From the NCBI GenBank assembly GCA_013365325.1, contig JABVXV010000253.1:29777-93776 (forward strand): a stretch of DNA of 64,000 bases, in the 5' to 3' direction. This stretch comes from Dipetalonema caudispina. Lineage: Eukaryota; Nematoda; Chromadorea; Rhabditida; Onchocercidae. Shown here in pieces: positions 29,701-42,415 of the stretch. Numbering within the stretch: the first letter of the stretch is position 1; each line of letters opens with the position of its first letter. The notes under the pieces are model-generated. The model was given only the letters and a program-made list of their open reading frames with translations, ran no database searches and was not told the DNA's origin. Both the position numbers and the translations under genes were made by a program.

Positions 29701-32700
29701 TTTCTTTGAATTTGCAAAAATTATTAGAATTTTTTATGTGTCCTATTTTTAATTATAAAGTAAATTTTCTAGTGTTAGATTTCTACTTATGAAGTGAAAT
29801 TTTTGATCTTAAATTTTCAATTATAAAGCAAAATTTCTGATGTCAAATATTTCTCTTTTTTTTTTGAATTACAATTATTTTATTTGCAAGTGATAGTAAC
29901 CATCTGTCTTTCCCATTTAAAAAATTACTGCATCTATAATAAATAAATGAATAGATCAGATATGGATTATAAGGATAATCCGGGAAAGGTTATCTCAAAG
30001 CAAATAAGCATGCTCGATATATGCTTACAATTTAGGAATATTATTAGCTTCGAAATGAAAGTTGAAGCGGTCTCAGTAGTAATAACTTTTTTAGATCAAA
30101 TCTTTATACAAATATTCAGGTCTATTATCATTGTGTCGATTTGAATCAATCCTTTTAGATTCGGACAATCAAGAAAGATGATATTACGATTGTCTCGAAT
30201 CAAACACCCATTTATTTTAGATCAAATTTTTAGACAGATGATTCAGATTAGCATCATAGCATACATGTATCAAAGCATGCCGATCCTTTAAGTCCGGCAA
30301 ATCCAGAGATATGATACTACTATTAGTTTGTCTTGATTCGAGTACTCGGATGAGATAAAAGTTAGAAAAATCCTGAAAACATTCCTTTTAAAAACTTGAA
30401 AATAAGCGACAAGATCATTTGCAATCTTTCTAAAAAATCGTGTCGTTATGATTTTTTTTAATATTTTCTAATTTAACATTATCATAGTACTGCATTCATC
30501 CAATAAGTGAAAGTTAGCTTTATTCCTTCAAGAGAAAAACAATATTACAATGAAAAGTTATTTAAAAAAAAATTTATCTCTACAAATCTTTTTTTTTTAC
30601 AATTAAAGATTTGTCAATAATATTATTTATTTTATATCATTCGCACGATATGTTTGCATCAGAAATTAGACAAGAATTCCTCAATTTGTACAACATTTGT
30701 TTAAATTCTTAAACTCCCTTTCATCAAATATTTTATCAATTTATCAAATTCACAATCATTATCACTACTGTTTTTATAACCGCTTAAAACTAATATCAAT
30801 TATTCATTCTTAATCAACAAAATTAGATTACACATTAGCAAAGTGTATATAGAATTATCTTTTGCAATTATTCGTGATAATTTTTACTTCCAATTGTTAC
30901 AGAGAAAAAAGTAGTTCGAGATTATTTGCTTCAAATATTAATTTGAAAATTTAATGCAAATATTTGCGAAATGATTTGTGATGTCATAATTCTTTCAAAA
31001 ATTGCCATTTTACTTATTGATTTTGATTTGTATTAAAACCTTTATATTTATTCAAAAAATGAGAAAAATATATGAAAGAAAAATTAGTGCTATTCATATG
31101 TCATTTATACGTCATTTACTTCAGAAGGTTTTTATTTCAATTTTGATAAATTTCGCTTTCTTTTCTTTTTTTCTCTCTTCCCTTCGAAAAACAATCATTT
31201 ATTTCGCACTTTTTTTTCTGTTTGATTAAATGAAATAGAAAGATCAAATTTTCTGATTTTTAATCAAATTCTCTCAGTTGTTATTCTCCACTTCATTAAT
31301 CCATTTTAAACATTGAAAAAGTAATTACGAGGCTATTTAAAACTAATGCAAAAATGGTATAGTATCAAGAAAGAAATTCTTTGGATGACAGCAATGATAA
31401 CATAGTAAAATGATCGGCCATATTTTTTTTGCCGGAAATAGATAATGTCCGGTGGTGGCAATAATTATGCTGTTAAATCATCCGGTGTGTGTTTTACCGG
31501 AAGTAGGTAATGATTTATACCGTGTCGGAAATAGGTTGTAGTACAAAAACGTATCATTTGTTTATATAATATTAAAAGTAAAACCGTTTCGATCGATCAG
31601 TTTAGTTTTTCTGACCGTTCTTTTACTTATTACTGCAAATGCGTTTCATCATATCTAGCTAATATTTGGTATTTTTTTTCCTATTCGTTTCTTTTTATTC
31701 GCTTTTTTTTTTTATATTTATATTTCATATCTCACTAAATAATCAGCTTTATTGCGCATAAACAAATTTTAACAAAATTTAAATCACATAAGATTCAAAA
31801 AAAGCATTATAAATATTTACTTTCATCCAAACTTCATTCAAATTTGTTATTAGTAAATATTGACATTTTTTCCAAGTTTATCCTAATTAACACTTAAGAT
31901 CAAACAGAAATGTTTGGCACGAATGATATGTTGTTGTAATTTTTGATATCATAATTTGATATTAAAATATGCAGTTATTAAAATTAGCAAATTAAATTTC
32001 TAATTTTATATGAAAACTCATTTTGCGATCAGTAAAGTATGATATGAGGAAGTGAAAAGAAGGGATAAAAATTTTATTTAATATATTTTAATCAATGAAT
32101 GAAATCAACATTTTAGTCATGTGTTATATCTTCGTTCCATTATTACTTCCTTATCACTTATCATCCTAATCACTTATTCGCTCTTCATATTCCTTTCTCT
32201 TGCTTATTTATGAACTGTCATCCTCAGACAATTAAATTCATTTATCTTAACAACAATTATCATTTGCTGTAAAGTTTATTATTATTATTTACAATATGGT
32301 ATTTATAATTATTATTATTTATTATTATAGTTTATTATTACTTAGTTACAGAATCAAATAATTCATAGAAATAGCATATATCCATTTAAGAAATGAGAAC
32401 CATTTAAGAAATGAGACTAAACTAGATCTTTTTCTTTTTTTAAAATAGATAATTTATTTTAAATTACAATATGCTAGTTGTATTTGAAAAGAAAGTATGG
32501 ATAATAACTTTAAATATGAATAATTTTGTTAATTGTTTATTTACTGTATAAATTAAATTAGGATATGTTTATTTAAATAAGTCTGTATCGGTTTTATTTT
32601 GTTAACAAGATATGGTTAAAAATTTCAGTAATAATGTCAATATTAAATTGCGCTATTATTAGTTATGTGTTCATTAATTACTGATTGCATAATTATCGGA

Positions 32701-35700
32701 TACATTAACCGAATTGTGAAGCAATCCAGTTAATTATATATATATGCAGTTATGTCTGTTGAACAAAAATATTACATTAAGATTTTATTTTCTTTTTGCT
32801 TTTTAACCAAAGTTCAATTTGTCATAATTGATTGATGCTGTTTATTTGAATAATTAATTGCTTAATTTATTAATAAGACTTATTTCTGCTATTCAAAATA
32901 GCTATGTTAGTATTAATTCAATCATAAGTATTTAAAATTTGGAAATTAAAATTACAAATGTAAAGATAATCTATGATTATTGCAGCACTGGAACTAGTTA
33001 TTGTTATTTTTCTACTTTTTTTAAAAACCGATACGCCGTTTGAAAGTTAATCTTTTATGTTTGTTCAATCTTCAAATTTCAATCCTTTTTCAAATGATTT
33101 AACATAAAATTTGTAATGATCATGGTTTTCTTTTAATAATCCATTTTTTTTTTCAGATGACAGTATCATGGGATCCACCGGTAATCGACCAACGAAATGG
33201 TAATATTACTTATTACCAAGCTATTTTGACTCCACTACAACCGGGTGACGAAAAAATTATTCGAAATGTTAGTTTGTTTCTTTTTTCTTAAAATATTTCC
33301 TCAAAATTTTTGCATGAAATCTTACATTCTTAATGTCTTCTGAAAATTATTGCGCTAATTAACAAATTTGAGTAAAGCTATGAATTGCAGTAAAAACATA
33401 AAGCAAAACCGCAATCCTAAATTTCACCATTTATTTTTTGCAAAATTGTGAAAGGGAGAAAAAAAATGAATTTTATATTTTTGCTGAAATTTAGATTAAT
33501 CGAAAAAATGATGAATTCTTGGAGTGTTTTAGAATTAGACATTTATCGTTAATCACGCAAACCATATGATTTACACAATAATTCTGCAATTTTTCCTTCC
33601 ATTTTTTTCACGAATTGGCAAAATAAAAATACAGTGAGAACAGATATTTCATGGAGTTCTGCTCAAAAATTCAATTTAAATTGTATACTAGGTTACTTAA
33701 TTTTCTGAAATTTTCCAATAACTTATCCTTTTTTAATTCATTGATGTCTTATATTTTCATTGTAAGCTCATAATTTTCCTTCTTAAGCCAATTATATGTC
33801 AATAAATCTTTCGTATAGGGATGTAATTTTTATGGCTTTCTTTTTTATTATTATTAATTTTAGGTTACAACTGGTCGTTCGATAACCTATGATGCATCCA
33901 TCCCAAAAACCTATACTTTTAAGGTTGCAGCAGCAACAATGAAAGGTATTGGTCCGTATTCTCCAGTTTTGTCCATTGATCCTGATCCAGCAGGTAAGCA
34001 ATTTTTGATTTTTTTCGTTTTCTCTTCCAGGTAAAACTATTATTGCTGTGTATCGATCAAATATCAACGATAGTAACAGTTGGATTACTTTGAAATATTT
34101 GCTGTTGGACGGTATGTGAATCCTTTTTCCACATCTACGGTTTCAATTACGCATTCTTAGAAGGAAATGAAGCATATCAGTAAAGCCGGAAAAGAAATGA
34201 AATGATTTTCATTAACATTTATTAGTGGTTGACCGCATGCAATCAAGCTTGCTTCCTTTTGATCATAATATGCTATCCATTATTCTTTAGAAAGATTTAT
34301 ATCTAACAAAACCGGATTTTGCATTTCCTATTAAGCAGCATTTTATCGTAATTCATGGATAAATTTTTGCAAGAACTGCCACATTACCTCCATCGCCTTT
34401 TTTTTTTTTGTTTATATGATACTTTCCGGCAAAAAAAGTTCATCAAAATGAAATTTTTAATGTTATGTTACTTTCAATGCAGTATACTTATCCTAAAATA
34501 GCCGTTGCTATAATTCGAAGAGAAATGGATTTCAATGCTACCGAAATTTTCCATTATTCAAATTTAATTTTAGATTAATTCCACTATTTACTCTCTACCA
34601 TTTTGTATTTTCCGAAGTCGTGTGACCGGCTTATAAAAAATTTAATTTTTCAAAGATGTTTGTACGGTTTAACTAAGAAAAAAAGAATTTAAACTTTTTT
34701 AAAGTAAAATCATCGCAAACACTCGATTAATTCAATCATTCTTTTTTCTCTCTTTGTACAATCCTACCCATTGGTAACTTACACTTTTCACAACTCATGT
34801 GGATTCTTTCGTGGTAATATACGGAAAAGTCCCATCTATTTAACTCTTATCAGTTCCTGAAATTTTCGCCCATTACCAAATTCGTTTTCATATTTGGAAT
34901 ATTCGGGATATGAAAATGTCAGAAATATAAATTCATTCCCGAAATATTTTCATCAAGGATTCTCGTTTATTTCTGATCCACATAAATTAGCAATACAAAC
35001 TGAATATTTTCTCACAGTATATTCAATTTGAACAGCAGGATTTTGATCATCTTGTCCCGGTTTTGAAACTTTCTAAATATCATTTTTAAATCTATTATCA
35101 CCCATTATATCAGTCATATGCTTTGTCTTTTTTTGCCACAATGAGTTATAAGCTTTCATCAGAATCAGAATTAATTTTCCAGTTTAACTTTATTATTATT
35201 GGATCGTTCATTTGACGTATTCTGAATTCTCGAGAGTGGGAACAATAAGAAGTTGCTTCTATTCAATAGGCAAAGTAACTTTCATTAATTCAGCAATTCG
35301 CTTATTTTGTGTCGAAGCAAAGTATCAGTTTAAGATTCGAAATGGACAAAATTGATTAATCAACAAATTTTATCATCCTTAAAGACGTATCATTATCCAT
35401 TACTCTTCATGGTTGGAATTATTTGCTTTTTTCCCGTGAAGCACAGTTTTTATCAGTGAAATTTTCCTCTTCTATTTATCATATCAAATTTTGAATCGAC
35501 TAATTTCACTTACTGTACCATATGTGAAGCATTTAAATTGCTTAAATTTCCAAAAAAAAAGCCTATAGCCACAGTAAATGAACTTCAAAAGAATTCTAAA
35601 ACGCGAATAACTTCAAACAGATCTTTACAATTCATAACTACAATAATAGTTCACTTTAAAGACGGAATGTGAAGTAAAAGAGAAAATGGATCTATTGTTA

Positions 35701-38700
35701 AATTTTTATAAACGAATGAAAAAGATACCATTGTTATAGTAAACGGTATAGTAATATCTTCTCATAATAAAGAAAGAATCAAGAAGCTTATTATCTTACT
35801 GTAATGACTAATTTTATTATACTAACATACCGTAATGATCTCTGATATAATCATATTTTATGTACATGGTAAGTAAAAAGTTTAACAACAAAATATTTCT
35901 TTAGAAATAATTTTGAGGAATAGAGAAAGTACAGCTTAGTGTTATAATAAACAAAACTTGTCATTATAAAATTTTCCTCTTACGCTATCAATGTGTATTA
36001 CTATATTTATGTTACAGTATGCATGTGCACAGTACAGTATGTGTGTTTATGGCATCAATATATATTGTGATATTATTTCATTTGTTCTTATTGTAATACA
36101 ACTTATTTTTAGCCATACTTTATGAATATGAAAATTACGTAGGTGAACTGGAACTCTTTTAACGATGATTCAGTATATCTACGAATCATGAAAGTTTTGT
36201 TGCTTTATTTTTTTAACAAACTTAGTTCAAAAATTAGAATTTAATTTGTGAAAAGAAGGTATGCAATAAAACCACAAATAATCTTTACACTGGACATTTA
36301 GTTATCATTGATATCTGTCTGATTTTTTGCTGATAATTGGATAAACATATACACTTGTATACAATAGTATATATTAGTTAGATGCAATAAATAATTACAA
36401 TTTCGAATTTTTTTTTAATCTTTATAGTTTGAAGTACTATAATATATTGCTAGAACAAATTTAGCATACTAATTAACACAAATCAAAAGAGAAGTGTGGG
36501 TGGAAATAAGCAAACATACATCAATAAAGATATATCTAATTATATTTAAGTTAATAAAACATATTTCACATCGAATCTTACCAAGTGGGTATTTTGGTTC
36601 TTTCCTGAAGATTAGAAACTTTGTTCTTATGTCATTGAAAATTTGAAAGAAATTTCGCTCACTTTTCTCAGACATCAATTTTACTTATCGCATAATAGAC
36701 TAAATGCTTTTTTTCATTTGATAAACAAAAAAAGCTTATTGGTTTGAAATCACTTTCAATTACTACGTTATTTTACAAATTAGTTAAGCTTCATGACTTA
36801 ACTTACCATATTGTCAATCCAATATTTTAATTTTCACTATACACTATTAAATATGTTTGAAAAGGAAGCACCTATTGATAGTTAGACAATTATAATAGTT
36901 AAAAAATTAAAGAAGTATGAATTTCGTAAAAAAAGAAAAAATACGTATTTATTGAACTTGGAATAATTTGCAAAAAAGTATAAATTTCAAAACAAGTAGG
37001 TCCTTCCACATATTTTATTTTCAATTATTCCTTGATTTTTTTTTTATTTTTTTAAAAAAAAAACCTATTACATAATTTCATTTACTTCAACTTTTTTATT
37101 CTTTCCTACCAATGAATACCTATATATATATATATATACATGTTTATTTATTTATTTGCTTATATATTTTCTTATTTAATATTTTAATTCTGTATATTTA
37201 ACATATTTTATTCGTCTTTATAATTTTTACTTCCTATTTATTTCTTTCTGTTATTTCTTCCATATCACTATTTGAATTTTATTTGCAATTTATGAAAATT
37301 TCTTTTTATTCATATTTCATGATTCAATTTGTTTTCCCATTCGGTCTTCTTACCTTATATATATTAGTTTGAAAATGACAAATACATTGAAATGTGCTAA
37401 TTTCAAATGCTATTACACTTAATTAAATCATCTATGCATTACATACAAATCACCTGCTTCATAGCACTTGATATTTTACATTTTTTATCTCTTCTTTTTT
37501 TCTTGACAAAAATGTTAGTTATTAAAGTCAAATATGTTAAATGCTAATTTTTTTCTGCCATTTTTTCTTATTGGGAAATTGTACAAAAGATACAAAAGGG
37601 AATACTTTCATATATTTTACTTGATTGTATGCAACAATTTTAATCTTAAAAAGTTTATTAAAAAAAAGAACGAAAAAAAAAAGGCTTGGGTCAGTTCTTT
37701 CGCATAATTTTGCCTAGTCACCAAGAAAAGACTAAAATTAGCTATAGTCTGATTTTAAGATTTTCATTGCATAATCTAAAATGTTTTTTAAAAAATGATG
37801 AAGTTAAATTGTTTGCTACATTAAACAACTTGTTCACATTAATTTTCTTTTAAATTTCAATTTATTACAGCATGATGAAAATGATTTTCCATAAAGCCTA
37901 ACTTAAATATAAACAGATGTTAAGGCGCTTTTTTTTTTCTTTTTCAAGTCACTTTCTTGTCAAGTTAGTGACAATTTTTTCTTCCCCTACGACAAAATAA
38001 TAACTAAGGAAATGATTGAGGTATAATTGAGAGGTCTTTAACACCTCCTCAATTTTTTCCTTTTCAATTTTATTCCTCATCACATTCTTTCATCTTTTCA
38101 TTTATGTACTTTGTGTAGAATTGAAGAGTATTAAATATAATTTGAATTTAACAAATCATAGATTATTTGATCATTTACAAATCAAATTTATCGCATAATG
38201 ATACATAAGTTAATTGTTGCTATTAAAATAACAAGCGAAAAGAAAGGGTGAGGAAGAAAAGAATATCCAAATTATCAAAAAAAACGACAAAATATTATTC
38301 ATATTTTTTGCCTAAATTGAATTTTTTTAAAAAAAAAAATTTGGTCTTCTAAAAAAGATGAGTACAAACAAAAAAAGAAAAACAAAGATCTTTTTTCTTT
38401 TCTTTTTGCTAAAAAAGAAAAATAAATTTTGTTGACTTTTTGAAATATAATATAATTTTATATGGCCAAAGCTTTCTTGGAACATTTTAGCATTTTTTAT
38501 TGATATGGAAAAAAAAAACCTTTTTTATATTCTCTCTTTCCGTAATCATTTATAATAGGTTTTTTAAAAAAAAAAAAAAAAAAACAAAAGAAATTCAAAC
38601 TATTAAAGAGAACTTATTTCATTTAAAATCGCCTACCCTTTTTCAGCTCCATTCTCAAATTTTGATTTATTCCATTTAGCTATATATATTTTATTATTTT

Positions 38701-40344
38701 TTTTTTTTAGCTAAATGCTTTTCTTTCCTTTTTTTTTTCTTTTTTGATTTTTTCTTCTTTTTCTATGCAAATAATTTTGATGTATGCTTACTTGATTGTA
38801 GTGATAATTTTATGTTTTTCTGCATACATTTCATATTTTCTAACTGAAATCATAATAATTTTAATTTGACTTTTTTTCGTTGAATATCATTCATTGGAAT
38901 TACTATTTCCTTTCATTTTCCATTTTTTTTTATTAAAAATCTTTTTATTCTATTTCTTTTTTTCTTTTCAATTCTATGTATATCACGTTAGACGTGACAT
39001 ATACTTCAATCAATTCAGATTTTTTTTTCATTTTTTTCCCCTTTTTTATTGAAAAAATTTTTCTGTACTTAATTAAACATTTTTTATTATCATTTGCTTT
39101 TCTAATTGTTCATGCATTACTAAATTACCGAGCTACTTTTAACATTTGCATTATTTGCAACAATTTTCTTGCTTTTTTTCTATTAGGAGAGAAAAATTTC
39201 TTTTTCCTCGAAAAATAATATTTTCTATCTTTGAATATATTATTATTGAAATTTTGTTTACATTTTTTTTTTTTTTTTTTTTTTTTGAACATATTGTTTT
39301 TTGGAGTTTCTATGCTTCTAAGAATTTCCAATTTTTCTTTTGCTTCTCCGTTTTCAATTAGCGAATTTAAATAATTTGATTAAATCTAATTTGGATGCTT
39401 AAACAATTCGGGAATTCATGACAACTGATACTGCTCCAGATAAGAAACAAACTGATTTCAATTATTCCAATAATTGTATTAGAATTTTAATAGTTTTTTG
39501 CGTTTTCTAAAATTGATTTGCCTGCTTTTGATCTTGTATTTCTTCCGGAACAATTTTAAAACATAGTTTTTTGGAACTACGATATAACAGTAGAATTTTT
39601 GTGGTTGCTACCGTAATCCGAATTAACAAAAAAAAAAAAAAAAAAAAGTAGAAAAAAAGGAAAAGATATCAGCGTAAAATGATATACGTTAGATTAGAAA
39701 ATCCAGAAATCGAATATCGGAAAGGAGGCATAAGCTACAATATGCTTATTACTATCAGGTTATTGAATTGATTCAATGTTGTTATTACCAATATTAGTAA
39801 ATTTCTTCCCGTAGTTTTCTTCTTTTTTTTTTCCTATTATGTTTTCTCTGTTTCTAATCTATGAGATATTCTTTGGATGTAAAATTTCCATTTTTGATTT
39901 ATAGAAAATTCAAATTCTCGTAGAAACGTAAATTTATTTGTTTAGCGCTTTTTCTTTCCATTCTTAAAAATGAGAATGTACTGGCAATTACACATTTTCG
40001 TTGCTAAAAGCTTTGATTACTTTCATAAGTCTTTCTAAAATTACAACCTTTTTTTTTTTTTTTTTCCTTTTTCCTTTCCTTTTTTTTTTTTCTTTAATCA
40101 TGACGTTTGTATATAACGTTAAATATTTTATTAGAGTATTAGTTAAAATACATCGAAATATATTTTCGTAAAATTTTGAAGAAAATTTCGAAAATGAGAA
40201 CATTTAGATTAATTTAAAGATAGAAATCTAAAATTGTTTCCCTGGTTGTTAACCTATAAATATGTTTCGAAGATGAAAGAAAAAGATGATGATAATTTAT
40301 GTTAACATTGAATAAGAGTATTAGTAATAATTACTATCGCAATA

Positions 40345-40405
<61 letters not shown>

Positions 40406-40694
40406 CAATTAGTAATAATGATAATAATAATAATAAATAGTAGTGTTAATAATAATAATGATATAATAGCTGGTGATTTCCATTCATGAATTTTGAATTA
40501 TTAAAAAGGAAAAAGAAAGTATTGAAGTTTAGAATGAAACGAGAAAAGCTTCGAAAATAAAAAGCATAGAAAAGTGACGACAAACTTACAAATTTATGTT
40601 AAATATAAACCAAACTGAATGAGAGATATTATTGAATAATGCATGTTAATGAAATAGCACATATAATGAAATTAGTGCTAACATTGATGAATTA

Positions 40695-40753
<59 letters not shown>

Positions 40754-42332
40754 TATTATTACTATTATTTATTACTATTATTAGTATTAAGATTCATTGT
40801 CACTTTTAGCATGGAAAAAAGTTTTCCTTTTTGCGAACGAAGTAAAACATAAAATTAAAATTTCTTGGATAAAAAGTTCCTGTTATTTGTTTCCTTTCTC
40901 TTATAAACTGTCGGAATAATCTATATAAGTTTTTTTTTTTTAAAAATTCTTTCACTTCTTCCTTTTTTCAAAAAAAAAAAAGAAAAGAAAAATTATTCAA
41001 TAATTTTCCGGAAATGATTTTTGCTTCCATGTTTTATCATTAGTCAAAAAAATTTTCATTTTCTTTTTAAAATATTTCAATAATTTCAAATATTTACTTC
41101 CTTTATAAAATATTCCGATAATTCTTGGTAATTCCATTCCATCTGGAATAATTCATTGTATGCATACTTTTTTCCTACTTTTTCTTTTTAAAATTATTTC
41201 ATTAATTTTTATAGCATAATTTTTTTTTTTTTTTCTTTTACTTGTTCTTTCTAATTTGATGTGTAGAGAATATATATATATATATATATACATGTATATT
41301 TATCATTCTTCCCTTACCATTTTGATTTTTTTGAATTTAATTGTAAAACATAAAAGCTTTTTATTGCTATTATAGCTTAAAGGTAGTAAATGTTTAAGCA
41401 TCGATTATCAAACTCTAATGGTAATAGTGAAAAAGAAAAGGAAAAGGAAAAAAAAAAAATGAAAAACGAAAGAGTTGGATAAGGAATGGAAATGAGAAAA
41501 GAGATGAAATATTTGTGAGATATATTAATTATTGTTTATGCTTTCAAAAAATCCTTTTTTCCTTTCACTTTCTGATAAGGTAAGAAAAAAAAAAAAAAAA
41601 AAAGGATGAAAAGAAAAAGTAGTAACATTAGATAATATTCAATAATTAAAACATTTTTTATATTTAGCAAAAAAAAATTTCTCTTTCCCTAAGATTGAAA
41701 TTATTATCGTTTCAATTAATTAGCCTTTTTCTTTCTTCTTCGTCTAACATTTTTCTCTCTACTTTTTTATAATTAAATATTTATTTCTAATTTATTCTAT
41801 GCTATACATTACTAATACTATCACTTGTTATCACTATCATTATAGTTTTCCTTTTTTTTCATTATCATTATTAGCATTATCATTTATAAATCCGAAATAT
41901 TTGATTATTAAAGATATATTTTTAACTATGGGATTGAAAAATGTTATAGAAAAAAAATGTAATATTTACTTATAACATGCTATTATTTTTTACTTCACAA
42001 TGTTCATCGAATAAATCTATTTCGGTAGCTAAATTTATTACCAATGCAATTTTCATTTTCATAAATTTGCTAAGCCAACATGTAGCCTATACGATCCATT
42101 TGAAATGTTCCATCTATTGTATTAATTACTGAATAGTTTTTGCTTATCAAATTCTCAAATATAATATTCAATTCGATTAATTTCAAAAATTACTTTTGAT
42201 TCCTTTTATTTTGATATTATATTATCATTTATTCAATAATTATTGCTACTATCATTACTTATTAATCGCTGTTAGCATTACCATTATTGGCTCTGCTTAC
42301 TATTATTACTACTTTTTTCCATTATATTATTG

Positions 42333-42415
<83 letters not shown>

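Larger units (their letters stand above)
27554..33156 (+). other. ptp-3: Intron inside FN7 (5.6 kb)
   Basis: No exon found. It is less repetitive than the two giant introns and holds the 17-bp minisatellite (29440-29540), a diverged tandem duplication (30090-30355) and a CCGGAA motif cluster (31432-31540). Short open frames at 28690-28911 and 29947-30144 have no recognisable product or usable splice pairing. Confidence 0.8.

Noticed and set aside
33792..34067. 91-codon frame on the minus strand, and minus-strand frames at 47406-47717, 55803-56021 and 58680-58979
   Set aside because: Each overlaps a well-supported or candidate + strand exon and is its antisense shadow.
36469..36678. 69-codon minus-strand frame in the FN7/FN8 intron
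   Set aside because: No family resemblance, no start context or neighbours to support an antisense gene.
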